Of a DNA stretch of 64,000 bases, positions 33,815 to 46,704 are shown piece after piece. The notes below the pieces were generated by a model. It was not told where the DNA came from. It did not search any database and was given only the letters and a program-made list of their open reading frames with translations. This DNA is from Sipunculus nudus. Lineage: Eukaryota; Annelida; Sipuncula; Golfingiida; Sipunculidae. The translations under genes were made by a program, and so were the position numbers. Positions within the stretch are counted from its first letter, which is position 1. Each line of letters opens with the position of its first letter. The DNA lies in the NCBI GenBank assembly GCA_026874595.1, contig CM049306.1, positions 62,192,019 to 62,256,018 on the forward strand, in the 5' to 3' direction.

Positions 33815-34555
33815 TTGGCTAGATGTAAACAACACCTGACATGGTGTATGAAAAGTTAATGTAAGCTACTCTTTTCCATCAATTCCTTTGAAATTTCAGA
33901 TTTTAACAGATTAAATCCTTATGTAAATATGCTGTGAAAATTAAATCAACAGTGCTTACAGGGAAAAACGTGCCATTGCCAAAGTGGGACAAAATTTAAG
34001 GTATTGATTTTTTAATTTATGCTAATATCTTGATAAATTTGCAAAATTAAGATCAAATTTTGGATAAACAATTGAATCTTGATTAAATGAAGTTATATTC
34101 CTGAAACAAAGTTTCTAGCGTCAGCAATTCTCAAGTTAGGTGAGTAAATATATTTCCTGATTTTTTAAAAATTGCATTATATTTGGGCCCATAACTTCAA
34201 AATAATACCCAATACTGACCTAATTTTTGGTATGTTCATAGAAAATGTATGGAAGAATTTGAATACTAAATATTATCAAAAACAGATCAGTGGTTTTGAT
34301 ATTAGGCAGCCTTGAGGTGTAACAATGGCTTTTTTTATGGAAAACAGAGGGTTTTCCTTAATATCTCAAAGGAATGAAGTCCTAATGACCCAATTTACAA
34401 TATGGTGGGAGATCTGGGGGACATCTAATGGTAGGCAAAATTTTGGATTCATAGGTCCAACAGTTTCAAAACGTGCCCTGTGAACAGACGGCCGGCCAGA
34501 CGGACAAAGGACCACGACTTTAGCTCAGATGACTTATAATCAGCTCAGCTAAAAA
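33815..34555 (+). mobile_element. C-long fragment, 3' half
   Basis: It matches the reference C-long copy from its interior to the terminus (AATCAGCTCAGCTAAAAA at 34538-34555). The 5' half is missing. It lies in intron 3 of SNRPG, about 290 nt from exon 3. Confidence 0.7.
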
Positions 34556-34846
34556 CCCAGGTATTTTTACATCAGCAGGAAATACAGCATTTCTACAAAT
34601 CACTTACCCACCTTAAAAACATTTAGAACAAAGCCCTGGTAGTGTTCAATGGTATTTAGATCTATTCCCTTAAAAAGAATGACTGACCATCCAACTGCTG
34701 GTGACTAAATGAACATATCTGAATTATGGTTTATTCTCTCCATAACGAACTACTTCCAGTTCTCCTTTATTACGATGGAGTCAGGGGTAAACAGCATTGT
34801 ACTTTTCTTGTGAGTGTGTTGAACAGTAAGGACCAGATATACTTAC

Positions 34847-34971
34847 AGACATCCCAATGTTCAATTTTTCTCCATTCTTGGCTTCCTCCACACCTTCATC
34901 AATCACCAAATTCATGAATGGGTCAAAACCTCGCAAGACCCCCGTCACAACACGGCCACCATTCAGTCTCA
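34847..34971 (-). CDS. SNRPG: Small nuclear ribonucleoprotein Sm-G, exon 3 (Sm1 and start of Sm2)
   Basis: This is the diagnostic exon. It reads '[18 protein letters not shown]', then '[19 protein letters not shown]', then 'IGMS', and is a close match to animal Sm-G. '[13 protein letters not shown]' is the Sm1 motif, with the Asp and Asn used in binding the Sm site of snRNA. The acceptor is TTTTGTTTTCACAG (ending at 34972) and the donor is GTAAGT at 34846-34841. The entry phase is one base carried over from exon 2, making Leu; it exits on a codon boundary. The 125-nt exon lies on the minus strand between a C-long fragment (33815-34555) and the A array starting at 35744. A plus-strand open frame over it is a shadow. 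Confidence 0.96.
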
Positions 34972-35743
34972 CTGTGAAAACAAAAATTTAAAGTAACAGC
35001 AATGATTAAACATTCCAGTTTTAAATAATCAAAACTCCATATATATTATTATTTATCTAGCCGAGTTGCTCTCCATTACGTAAAAGTAAACAATCACTGG
35101 CAAATGTTAAATTACCATTACTTCTTTTAATACAACAAGCCTTAACTCAATTTACTGTTTAATTAATGTACAAATTAAAGAACTGTACATGCACAGAAAC
35201 ATCAACATTTCCCTTTCAATCTAAGTTGCAACATAAGTTGTGACTACAAAATGATACATGTATCTTGATAAATTACAGGGAAGTACTCAGAATAATCTGA
35301 GTGTTGAGCAGGAGTCTGTGACACAGAGTCATGGCACTGGATGAAGGCTCCCAAGGACAATTTTTATAATTCAATTGTGTTCAATGTGATTTCCTGACAT
35401 CTGAAGCAAACTTATTAAAGTCCAGACCTGCTGACAGTAATGGGAACACTGAAGGCCAAACACACTGTTAAAACAGGAACATACAGCTCAGCAAATGAGA
35501 CAGTCATGTTACTGCACCCAAAACTGCTCAAAAGAAGTCTGGTCAAAGTGAAATTAAACAGAACATATGTCGCTTAATACTGGACAAAATGATCACAAAT
35601 TACTTCATAATGGAAATAAACAGTACAATCAAATGCTCTGTGGCAATATGGACACCATCATGTGTGAGCCTTCAAATACATTCAGATCATGATCCCCTTC
35701 ACCAATGTCGGACAATCAAATACCACTTGGCACACCAAAGAAA
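34972..35743 (-). other. SNRPG intron 2, unique 3' portion
   Basis: AT-rich unique sequence between exon 3 and the first A element. No exon, RNA gene or repeat recognised. Confidence 0.5.
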
Positions 35744-37496
35744 CTAGATGACCTGAGGTCACGCGCTTGCCGGAAATGATGTCAAGTTAGTCAGATGAAC
35801 GAGCAGTGTCAAAGTGAAAGAAAATAATCCATAGTTTGTGAAGAAAGAACCAATATTAACAAAGTTCCAAAGAAAATAAGATTTTGATATATTTTGATCA
35901 CCTTGACCTTGACCTTTGACTTATTTGAATAATAAACATAGGACTTACAGATATCATCACGATATATGACAAGTGTAATTTACAAAACGATTCCTGCAAA
36001 ACTGTGGCCAGTAGAATGCTACATGTGAGACGCAAGAACCAGGAAGCAGGCGAAATTGAGGACAACTGACAAACAGACAAACATACTGACAAACTGACCC
36101 AAGATTGAGAACAGATGACTTAATCATGTTATGAAGAAACCTCAGAGGAAGACAATAAGCTATAGTTTATGTAAATGAGGTTTATAGTTTTGGAGATATG
36201 GCCAAAAAATGATATGTTGTGCAAGTTTGAGTGCACCGCCCCCTAGCGGCCAATTCTGGAAAAAAAAAAATAGGCTTCGAGATATTAGTGTAAGACATAA
36301 GATGTAATAGTTTTAAAAAGATTCTTTCAAAACTGTGGCCTGTAGAATGCTATATGTGAGACGCAAGAACCGGCAAGCGAGCGAATTTGAGGAGAACTGA
36401 GAAACAGACGGACACACTGACAAAGTGACTCAAGATTGAGACCAAATGAAAACACCAGGTTTTTGGAAAGACCCAGAGGAAGAAAATAAGCTATAGTTTA
36501 TGTAAATGAGGTTTATAGTTTTAGAGATATGGCCAAAAAATGATATGTTGTGCAAGTTTGAGTGCACCGCCCCCTAGCGGCCAATTCTGGAAAATGAAAA
36601 ATCAGTTTCGAGATATTAGTGTAAGACATAAGATGTAATAGTTTTAAAAAGATTCTTTCAAAACTGTGGCCTGTAGAATGCTATATGTGAGACGCAAGAA
36701 CCGGCAAGCAAGTGGATTTGAGGACAACTGAGAAACAGACGGACACACTGACAAAGTGACTCAAGATTGAGTCGAAATGACTCCACCAGGATTTTGAAAA
36801 GACTCAGAGGAAGAAAATAAGCTATGGTTTATGTAATTGAGGCTTATAATTTTGGAGATATTGCCAAAACATGATATGTTGGAGAGGTTTGCACCCAGCG
36901 CCCCCTAGGGGCCAAATTCAAAAAATGAAAAATTGATTTCGAGATTATAGTGTAGGACTTACAATATGTCAGTTTCAAAAAGATTCCTGCAAAACTGTGG
37001 CCTCCAGGGCAAGATTACTGAAATCTCGAAATATCTCGTTTGACGAGATATTGTACGAGATATCGCGAGACTTTTAATAAAATCTTGCAGTACTTGTTAA
37101 ATGCTACCTGATGCAAAAAACTAGACCTCTCTAGCTTTAAAACTGACAAAGTTAGAAAAATATGACCCCTTATTTCAGAATATCATGACTTTTTCCCAAA
37201 AATTCGTAACCATGGTTACGGCAAATTTGAGTCAGCTACACACCAGATGACTGGCCTTGGAATGAAGTTTAAAATGAGCTATGTTTCAAGAAGATAAGAC
37301 TATAAGTGACAAAGATATGAAGAAAAAACCGTTTTAAGAAGTTTTGATGACCTTGACCTTGACCTTTGACCTGTATTGCCCAAAAACAATAGGCCCCGAG
37401 GACTTTTGCTTGTCTACTAGCTGTATAAGTTTCAAAGCAATTGCTGGAAAATTGTGGCCTGTACAGAGTACACAGACAGACAGACAGACAGACAAA
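35744..37496 (+). mobile_element. A-family element 1
   Basis: The 5' end is CTAGATGACCTGAGGTCACG, where TGACCT and AGGTCA pair around a single G, then GCTTGCCGGAAAT. The interior has modules of about 330 bp, each with a GCCCCCTAGCGG-type core. A TGACCTTGACCTTGACC array lies near the 3' end (37348), followed by an ACAG tract. The terminal hairpin is missing; the next A element starts immediately. Confidence 0.8.
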
Positions 37497-40400
37497 CTAG
37501 ATGACCTGAGGTCACGCGCTTGCCGGAAATGATGTAAAGTTAGTCAGATGAACGAGCAGTGTCAAAGTGAAAGAAAATAATCCATAGATTGTGAAGAAAG
37601 AACGAATATTAACAAAGTTCTAAAGAAAATAAGATTTTGATATATTTTGATCACCTTGACCTTGACCTTTGACTTATTTGAATAATAAACAAAGGACTTC
37701 CAGATATCATTACGATATATGAAAAGTGTAATTTACAAAACGATTCCTGCAAAACTGTGGCCAGTAGAATGCTACATGTGAGACGCAAGAACCAGGAAGC
37801 AGGCGAAATTGAGGACAACTGACAAACAGACAAACATACTGACCCAAGATTGAGAACAGATGACTTGATCATGTTATGAAGAAACCTAAGAGGAAGATAA
37901 TAATCTATAGTTTATGTAAATGAGGTTAATAGTTTTGGAGATATGGGCAAAAAATGATATGTAGTGCAAGTTTGAGTGCACCGCCCCCTAGAGGCCAATT
38001 CTGGAAAATGAAAAATTGGTTTCGAGATATTAGTGTAAGACATAAGATGTAATAGTTTTAAAAGGATTCTTTCAAAACTGTGGCCTGTAGAATGCTTTAT
38101 GTGAGACGCAAGAACCGGCAAGCAAGCGAATTTGAGAACAACTGAGAAACAGACGGACATACAGACAAAGTGACTCAAGATTGAGACCAAATGAATACAC
38201 CAGGTTTTTGGAAAGACCCAGAGGAAGAAAATAAGCTATAGTTTATGTAAATGATTTTTATAGTTTTGGAGATATGGCCAAAAAATGATATGTTGTGCAA
38301 GTTTGAGTGCACCGCCCCCTAGCGGCCAATTCTGGACAATGAAAAATCGGTTTCGAGATAATAGTGTAAGACATAAGATGTAATAGTTTTAAAAGGATTC
38401 TTTCAAAACTGTGTCTTGTAGAATGCTATATGTGAGACGCAAGAACCGGCAAGCAAGCGGATTTGAGGACAACTGAGAAACAGACGGACACACAGACAAA
38501 GTGACTCAAGATTGAGACCAAATGAATACACCAGGTTTTTTGAAAGACCCAGAGGAAGAAAATAAGCTATAGTTTATGTAAATTAGGTTTATAGTTTTGG
38601 AGATATGGCCAAAAAATGATATGTTGTGCAAGTTTGAGTGCACCGCCCCCTAGCGGCCAATTCTGGAAAATGAAAAATCCGTTTCGAGATAATAGTGTAA
38701 GACATAAGATGTAATAGTTTGAAAAGGATTCTTTCAAAACTGTGTCCTGTAGAACGCTATATGTGAGACGCAAGAACCGGCAAGCAAGCGGATTTGAGGA
38801 CAACTGAGAAACAGACGGACACACTGACAAAGTGACTCAAGATTGAGTCGAAATGACTACTCCAGGATTCAGAAAGACTCAGAGGATGAAAATAAGCTAT
38901 AGTTTATGTAATTGAGGCTCACAGTTTTGGAGATATTGCCAAAACATGATATGTTGGAGAGGTTTGTACCCAGCGCCCCCTAGCGGCCGAATTAAAAAAA
39001 TGAAAAATTGATTTCGAGATAATAGTGTAGGACTTAAGATATGTCAGTTTCAAAAAGATTCCTGCAAAACTGTAACCTCCAGGGCAAGATTACTGAAATC
39101 TCGAAATATCTGGTTTGACGAGATATTGTACGAGATATCGCGAGAATTTTAATAAAATCTTGCAGTACTTGTTAAATGCTACCTGATGCAAAAAACTAGA
39201 CCTCTCTAGCTTTAAAACTGACAAAGTTAGAAAAATAAGACCCCTTATTTCAGAATATCATGACTTTTTCCCAAAAATTTGTAACCATGGTTACGGCAAA
39301 TTTGAGTCAGCTACACACCAGATGACTGGCCTTGGAATGACGTTTAAAATGAGCTATGTTTGAAGAAGATACCACTAACAGTTACAAAGATATGAAGAAA
39401 AAACCGTTTTGAGAAGTTTTGATGACCTTGACCTTGACCTTGGACCTATGTCGCCCAATAACAATAGGCCTCCAGGACTTTCCCTTGTCTATCAGCTGTG
39501 TAAGTTTAAAAGAAATTGCTGCAAAATTGTAGCCTGTAGAGAGTACACAGACAGACAGACAAACAAACAAACAGACAAACAGACATCCGCGACTGACCAA
39601 CCTGCTTGCAGAAATCGAAGATTTCCGGCAAGCAACAAACAGACATCCGCGACTGACCAACCTGCTTGCAGAAATCGAAGATTTCCGGCAAGCAACAAAC
39701 AGACATCCGCGACCGACCAACCTGCTTGCAGAAATCGAAGATTTCCGGCAAGCAACAAACAAACAGACAAACAGACATCCGCGACTGACCAACCTGCTTG
39801 CAGAAATCGATGATTTCCGGCAAGCAACAAACAGACAAACAGACATCCGCGACTGACCAACCTGCTTGCAGAAATCGAAGATTTCCGGCAAGCAATAAAC
39901 AGACAGTTGCGACTGGCCAACCTGCCTGCAGAAATGGAAGATTTCCGGCAACCAATTAAAAAAAAAACGGTTCGGGTCCTTTCCTGAAGGACTCACCGAC
40001 TGAAACTTTGGACAGCAATCACCTGCATGCGCACAGATGCGCAGGCACGCGTTTTAGGTCTGACCAGGTCTGACCAGGTCTGAGGGCACACTGGAATGGT
40101 GACATTCCTATGGCCCTGAGAAAATGGTCAGCCCGTCCGGTATATTTATTCACAAGTTTTTACCAGGAAATGGCCGTGGTCCCCGCTACGCCAATTAATT
40201 CATCCCGTCGGCTGCGGGCCTGAATTGGCATTTGGCCCGATGGACCCTACACAAAACGAGCAAACTGCGCTGATTGTCGCTCATACCTACACGAGTCTTT
40301 GTCTTACTAAAACGCGTGTCATCGTGCATTCCTGCATGACTCTGTGCATTCAGGTTTCCCTCCGTTTATAAAGTTTATATGGACATACTGACAAAGTGAC

Positions 40401-40883
40401 ACAAGACCGAGACCAGATGACTTAACCAGGTTATGGAGAAGACTCAGACGAAGAACATAAGCTATGGTTTATGTAATTGAGTCTTTGGGTTTTAGAGATA
40501 TGGCCAATATGATGATATGTGTGTGAGGGTCATGTGCAGCGCCCCCTAGCGGCCAATTCTGGAAAATGAAAAATCGGTTTCGAGATATTAGTGTAAGACA
40601 TAAGATGTAATAGTTTTAAAAGGATTCTTTCAAAACTGTGTCCTGTAGAATGCTATATGTGAGACGCAAGAACCGGCAAGCAAGCGGATTTGAGGACAAC
40701 TGAGAAACAGACGGACACACAGACAAAGTGACACAAGATTGAGACCAGATGACTAAACGAGTTCATGAAGAAGACTTAGAGGAAAAAAATACAATATAGT
40801 TTTTGTAATTGAGGCTTATAATTTTGGAGATATTGCCAAAACATGATATGTTGGAGAGGTTTGCACCCAGCGCCCCCTAGCGG
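36236..40883 (-). promoter_or_regulatory. CTCF-like core motifs, one per A module (first cluster)
   Basis: Reading the minus strand, CCRSYAGRKGGCRS is matched exactly at 36236, 36567, 38312, 38643, 38973, 40539 and 40870 (14-mer starts on the plus strand). Near matches are at 36898 and 37981. All point the same way. Most have CCG where the usual vertebrate motif has CCA. Binding is not shown; this is a sequence match. Confidence 0.45.
39566..39960 (+). repeat. Tandem array of the A-family 3' hairpin
   Basis: Six units of 60-72 bp each contain CATCCGCGACTGACCAACC and a hairpin (CTTGCAGAAAT, loop, ATTTCCGGCAAG). Spacing varies through inserted ACAA/ACAG units. The last unit (near 39900) is diverged. 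Hairpin starts are at about 39601, 39661, 39721, 39793, 39861 and 39920. Confidence 0.9.
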
Positions 40884-41519
40884 CCGAATTAAAAAAATGA
40901 AAAATTGATTTCGAGATAATAGTGTAGGACTTAAGATATGCCAGTTTCAAAAAGATTCCTGCAAAACTGTGGCCTCCAGGGCAAGATTACTGAAATCTCG
41001 AAATATCTCGTTTGACGAGATATTATACGAGATATTGCGAGACTCTTAATAGAATCTTGTAGTACTAGGTGAATGCTACCTGAAGCAAAAAACTAGACCT
41101 CTGTAGCTTTAAAACTGACAAATTTAGAAAAATATCAGCACTTTTCCCCAAAAATGCGTTACCATGGTTACCGCAAATTGTGTCAGCTACACACCAGAAA
41201 ACAGGCCTTGGAATGACGATTAAAATGAGCTACTGTTGAAGTAGATACGACCAATATTAACACAGATATGAACAAAAAACCGTTTTGTATACTTTTGATG
41301 ACCTTGACCTTGACATTTGACCTATAATGCCCAAAAACAATAGGCCTCCAGGACTTTTGCTTGTCTACCAGCTGTATAAGTTTGAAAGCAATTGCTGGAA
41401 AATTGTGGCCTGTAGAGAGTACACAGACAGACAGACAAACAAACAAACAAACAGACAAACAGACATCCGCGACTGACCAACCTGCTTGCAGAAATCGAAG
41501 ATTTCCGGCAAGCAACAAA
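39850..41519 (+). repeat. 1,670-bp direct repeat, copy 1
   Basis: It aligns with 47021-48690 at a constant offset of 7,171, so there is no net indel, and I saw no mismatch in the lines compared. It spans one A body plus a 3' hairpin. Confidence 0.9.
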
Positions 41520-41890
41520 CAGACATCCGCGACCGACCAACCTGCTTGCAGAAATCGAAGATTTCCGGCAAGCAACAAACAAACAGACAAACAGACATCC
41601 GCGACTGACCAACCTGCTTGCAGAAATCGATGATTTCCGGCAAGCAACAAACAGACAAACAGACATCCGCGACTGACCTAGCCATGACAACATGACACTC
41701 AGGCTTTCGGAAAAAAAACTGATAGGGCCTGGAGTCATGATGGCAGTCACAACAGAACGCCCATTCTAAGGGTCGGATCAAAATATTTGCTGTCTGGTAT
41801 TATTTGGCATTACAGGCTTATATAGTCGTATTATATGTGCTAAATATCAAAGAAAAAATGTTGTTACACAAAAATAATTACAATTATTAC

Positions 41891-41957
41891 CTCCTTTCAT
41901 CGCTATTGCACCGATTAACGTGAAGCGGTACTTCTCATTCAAAACTAAATGTGTCAT
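41891..41957 (-). CDS. Candidate first coding exon, protein not recognised
   Basis: On the minus strand GCC-ATG opens 22 codons (MTHLVLNEKYRFTLIGAIAM, then KG) plus one base, ending at donor GTAATA. The sequence is unique, with balanced codon use and a GC-rich lead-in. The 5' flank is cut 13 bp upstream by a TA-flanked element that carries several CTTCCGG-type ETS-like sites. It could be the start of an unknown gene. It could also be an alternative first exon for SNRPG: the phase fits exon 3, though the protein does not resemble the usual N-terminus. Chance is a real possibility at this length. Confidence 0.3.
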
Positions 41958-42384
41958 GGCGCGGTCGTGTATGTAAACTTGGAAGTCGGAAGCCGGAAGC
42001 CGGAAACCAACGAAAGCAGTTTAAAGCATATACAAAATGCTAACGTTTCAATACCGTTTTGTTTTTCCCCGATAGAATAAGATCTTTTTTTATCATTTTG
42101 TGAAGAATAATAGTTATCCATAGTTTAATCTGAACGTTATGGAAGATTTTGTGCTCGGAAGCCATCTCGGAAGTCAGTCAGAAGTGCTTGGATGTTATCC
42201 AATGTGTATAACTCGGAAGTCACAGAGACGCACTGTGCCCAAAATGCAGTTTCATTATAATTATAGTTACATGCATATATTAAAATTGCTTATGCATGAT
42301 TCTGCTTTTAATGTGTGTATAATGCAATACATGATACATAATTGGAAAACTATAAGTTCTTATTTTTTTTTTTAATTTAATATA

Positions 42385-42390
<6 letters not shown>

Positions 42391-42437
<47 letters not shown>
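42391..42437 (+). repeat. (TA)n microsatellite
   Basis: About 23 TA units in an AT-rich stretch. Confidence 0.95.
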
Positions 42438-42439
<2 letters not shown>

Positions 42440-42891
42440 TCGGTGTTATTATCGAGTAAAGTGTGATAACGGAAATACTTCCTCTCTCATTATACTAGTA
42501 TATATTTGGATGCTCTCTCAGTGGAGTAAATCACCAATTTATGAATTGGAAAGTAATAAATATAATAATGAAATTGCTAGGGAATAAAAAAAAAGTAATC
42601 TGGAAAAGAAATGAAAATTAAGAGATATTACGTCTGAACGGGCTTGCGCCCCCTATGGATGCACCACTGAATAATAAATATGGTATGATTAACCCATGTA
42701 CGGCATTAAAAATACAGTTATAAATTACGATGTCATTCAAAATAAAATATATTGTAATATATTTTCCATACGTTGAACAAATATGAAAATTAAATATATC
42801 CCAGAAGATCATCGCTGGAACAAACATGCATGTATCATATGCAAAACGAAATGTCTTTCAATATGTTAGAGTTCAACGATATTTAAAAAAA

Positions 42892-45554
42892 ACAAGGGAC
42901 CTATGGGTCACGGCGCTCAGCTGTTATATATGATAAAAAAATATGATTTAGAAATGAGGCACATGCTGGTTTTGTGTGGTAATAAGTATAAGCTGTATTA
43001 TGAGTTGTTGTTGTTAAGCTTATGTATGATTTTGATAGTACCTTTGGAGACAGAGAAGAGAATTGATTTCATTTATTTTATTAACAAATGGAGTACTATT
43101 GTCACACAGATTTTGACTTGGCCATATAACTTATAAGCAGAACATATAATATAAGAGTTTAACTATTTATTAAAAAAATTACAAATATTGTCCCAGATAT
43201 AATTTTTATTTAAAATAATAAGAGAATCGTATGATTTTTAAAATGAAATATAACTGATATGATTATTAAAATAATATTAAAGAATATATTCATGAATGCA
43301 TTCATGAATACATTTGGAAAGTATTTGCACTGGTATTCATATACTTTCATTTTTTCCTGAATTCCCATTCTTTATGCAAGAAATTTTATAATGGAGTACA
43401 TATTCATATTCGTATTTAAATACAATTGCAAAGTATTCCCACCATGTCTGGTATTTATTCAGTTTTCACCAAACAATGGTGTTGAGAATCCAGAATGTAC
43501 AAAATTCACACATTTAAATTATGATCATAAGTACCTGGTTTTATGGCTTTTATTTATATTAAAAAAAAAATAAATGTGATATATTTATTTGGGACTAATT
43601 TCACATCAATGTACACACTAGACACAGTAGGAATCTAGATTAATATTATCAACTGCATCTTTGTCTATCATTAATTTCCTTCATATGATCCCTAATGATT
43701 AGTAATGAATAATATGATTTATTTTTTTATTATTAAAATTGAACTGAAAAATGCCATAGGTGACTGCATGGTGTTATTTGGAATACGTGACATTCTATCT
43801 ATCAATACAAGATTCTTATATCATCAGTAACTGCAAGTTATTTCCCTATTAATATAAACTAACAAATTCCTTTTCTATTTTTCTTTAATTTGTTATTAAA
43901 AACCAATAAAAATTGATTAATTTATTGTTATGTTGTTGGTTAAAACTACTTGATGAGTTGGGTTGGACACCTGGATCAACTGTGGCTGGCCATAAGCTGC
44001 CTTGCTGCCCCGGTATCTGCCTCACCTCAAGCGTGCATAATTTGCTGAAAGTTCAACAAGGTCAACATACAGGTGACTCAAGAGTGGCTGGAGAGAGCCA
44101 AGGTCTGACATGGTCTCATAAAAACATTAATAAAAGCTACAATTTTTTGCCAATTTCTTTCAGCTTTCTAAACTAAAAAGCTGAAATCCATGTGTGTGCA
44201 TGATATGAAAATTATATAAACAGAGCTCACATTAAACAAAAGTGAAATGGTCAAAGTTGGGCAAAATTTAAGGTACTAATTTTATATTTATACTAATAAC
44301 TTATAAAATTTTAAAAATTCAGAACTAATTTTGGGTATTCAATTGAATCTTGATTAAATAATGTTACATCCCTGACAAAAAATCTCTAGCTTCAGCAAGC
44401 CCCTTGTTAAGGGAGTAAATGTATTTCTTGATTTTTTACAAAGTGCATATTGTTTGGGCCCATAACTTAAAAGAATTACGCAATACTGACATCATTTCTG
44501 GCATGTGCACAGAGAATGTATTGAAAAACATGTATATTATATATGATTAAAGTCAGATCAGTGGTTTTGATATTAGGCAGTATTGAAGTGTAATAATGGG
44601 TTTTTAATTGAAAAATGAAGTTTTTCATTAATATCTCAAAGGTATTAAGTCCTAGTGACCAAATTCTTGGCATGGTAGGGAATTTTAGAGACATCTAATT
44701 GTATGCCAGATTTTAGGAACTGAGAGCTTAAGCTGGGGAGCTGAGCTCTTGCAAACTGCATAACACTAGCCTGATGTAAACAATATGTTACATGGTGCTT
44801 GAAAACTTGAATAAAATCTACAGTTTTTGATCAACTGGTTTCAAATTTTTGGTGTTAACAGACAAAATGCTAACAAAAACATGCTGAGAAAATTAAATCC
44901 ACAGTACTTACAGGAAAAAAACGTGCCATGGTCAAAGTTAGGCAAAATTTAAGGTACCAATTTTTTGTTTTTGCTAATATTTTAAAAAATTTAAAAGATT
45001 TTGATCTAATTTTGGGTATACAATTTAATTTTGATTAATTAAAGTTATATTACTTGAAAAAAAGTCCATAGCTTTAACAAGTTTTGTGTTAAGTGATCAA
45101 ATATCTTTCCTGATTTTTTACAAAATGCATTATGTTCTGGCCCATAACTTTCTTAAATTATATAATACAGACATAATTTCAGGCATGTACATAGGAACTA
45201 TATAGAGGAATATTTATGGTAAATATGAGGAAAAACAGATGAGTGGTTTTGATATTAGGCAGCCCTAAAGTGTGAAAATAGGTTTTTAATAAAAAATTGA
45301 GGTTTTTCCTTAATTTCTCAAAGGAACAAAGTCGCAAAGACCCAGTTTTCGGCTTGGTAGGAGATCTTGGGGACAGCTAACATTATGCCAAATTTTGGAT
45401 TCCTAAGTCTTACGGTTTCAAAACGTGCCACATCTACGGACGGACGGACGGACGGACGGACGGACTGACGGACGGACGGACGGACAGACGGACGGACGAC
45501 GGACAATGGACCACGACTATAGCTCAGATGACTTATAGTCAGCTGAGCTAAAAA
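42892..45554 (+). mobile_element. Long C-family element, uninterrupted reference copy
   Basis: It starts ACAAGGGACCTATGGGTCA, then GCGCTCAGCTG, and ends GTCAGCTGAGCTAAAAA. The terminal hairpin (45521-45549) pairs 12 of 13 positions. This is the only uninterrupted long copy in the window (2.66 kb) and provides empty sites for the gypsy, B, D and E insertions elsewhere. An (ACGG)n tract at 45437-45498 precedes the 3' end. No coding capacity. Confidence 0.85.
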
Positions 45555-46439
45555 TGTTACATTTATATCTTAGAAAAGGAATACAACATTCCAGATAATA
45601 TATATCATGTATTATTATAAAATTTGATCGATTTACGAATTTAAGCAAATATTTTTTAAAAACTAAAATTAATTCTTTTTCAAGTTTTTGACTCTTTCTT
45701 TCAAACTTTATCAATCTCGATATTTATATTTTATTAATTTCACTCCTGATGTTTCAACATCACATTTCAACTTCAAATATATGGATATTTATTAATATAT
45801 TAAAGTATGTTTGCAACTGATTGCATGATAAGGGCATATAACCAGAATGTGCTCCCTTCAACTTCATATAACTGTACGATTACAAGGATCTCGATAAGAA
45901 ATTACAATTTTGTTTATATAATATATATATATAAATGCAACCGGACCATGAAATGTAAAATAATATTTGGCATAAAAAGTATTACATAATAGATAAGAGT
46001 CTAAGAGATTCATAATCCTGATGAATTTTTTTTGGTCAATGGAAGAGGAAAATGTTTTCAATTTATACATAAAAAAAAATAAAATATTTTGTTCGAAACA
46101 ACTTGTAAAGACGGTTTTTTGGTTCTGTCAAATTTTCTGTTTAAGTCTCTATGATATTATCAGGGTGATTTTTAAAGGGGCACATGTATAAAATATTATC
46201 AAAACCTTTATTTTTTTTATGTTTCCATCAACATAAAATGCGGTAACAGCGTAAAATATTGATGAGTTAAAATAATCTTGTTTTACAAAATGGAATAAAA
46301 TATCAATATAATATATTATTAAAAAAACAGCATCATGAATGTTACAAAACAGATTGAATTTATTAAAAATACATGATACTGAAGAAACTGAAAATGCTTG
46401 ACACGTTTGCTGACGATATGATGACCAGTGCATATGCCA
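45555..46439 (+). other. AT-rich interior of the TA-flanked element
   Basis: No gene recognised. Open frames here are short and biased by AT content. Confidence 0.45.
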
Positions 46440-46695
46440 TTACTGGCTTCCGAGTTTTACACATTTGGACCATATCTTGGCATTTCCGAGCAAAAAATAG
46501 TCATTAACTTCGGATGAATCACTTTGATTATTTAACATGATGATAGAAAAGACCTTATTCTATCCATAAAAATAAAAAGATTCTTTCCATTGATAAAGTA
46601 GCATTTTAATTATGCTTCGATCATTGCTTTAAAAAAAGTCCTTGCTTCCGACTTCGGACTTCCGAGTTTTACACATAGCCGTTTGGAAATCCCCT

Positions 46696-46704
46696 ACCGG
46701 AAGT
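46696..46704 (+). promoter_or_regulatory. ETS-like site in a candidate promoter
   Basis: ACCGGAAGT lies 159 nt upstream of the ATG at 46863 and just outside the TA-flanked element. It is followed by a GC-richer stretch (CTCCCGCTGACAGACGTGGAG). CCGGAAGT is typical of housekeeping promoters. The function is inferred. Confidence 0.35.

Larger units (their letters stand above)
37497..41690 (+). mobile_element. A-family element 2 with multiplied 3' ends
   Basis: It starts CTAGATGACCTGAGGTCACG. It contains two TGACCT arrays (39423 and 41299), each followed by ACAG DNA and a tandem array of the 3' hairpin (39566-39960 and 41450-41690). It is therefore at least two element bodies in series. The interior 39850-41519 recurs at 47021-48690. 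Long minus-strand frames with repeated 'CRKSSISASRL' and plus-strand frames with 'DQPACRNRRFPASN' are translations of the hairpin array, not proteins. Confidence 0.75.
41972..46675 (+). mobile_element. TA-flanked long inverted-repeat element
   Basis: The left end TGTAAACTTGGAAGTC and right end GACTTCCGAGTTTTACACA are inverted copies, flanked by TA on both sides (41970-41971, 46676-46677), as for Tc1/mariner-type insertions. The arms extend inward. Examples are GATAGAATAAGATCT at 42072 against AGACCTTATTCTATC near 46549, and TCCAATGTGTATAACTCGG at 42198 against its inverted form near 46446. The interior holds a (TA)n tract and a nested C-long copy. No transposase is seen. An open frame at 42139-42375 has no motif. 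Confidence 0.6.

Noticed and set aside
34726..34917. Plus-strand frame over SNRPG exon 3
   Set aside because: Shadow of the minus-strand exon; no motif and no splice logic of its own.
39566..39960. CRISPR-like array
   Set aside because: Regular 60-bp repeats with short spacers, but the spacers are ACAA/ACAG slippage tracts, the repeats are the A-family terminal hairpin, and the setting is an animal genome.
39382..39996. Long minus-strand frame of about 200 codons with Cys- and Leu-rich repeats, and similar frames at 41183-41781
   Set aside because: These are translations of the hairpin array and ACAG tracts. Open frames exist in three phases at once, which shows repeat structure, not protein selection.
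42139..42375. 78-codon frame starting MEDFVLGSHLGS
   Set aside because: Lies within the left arm of the TA-flanked inverted-repeat element, ends in AT-rich sequence, and matches no domain I know.
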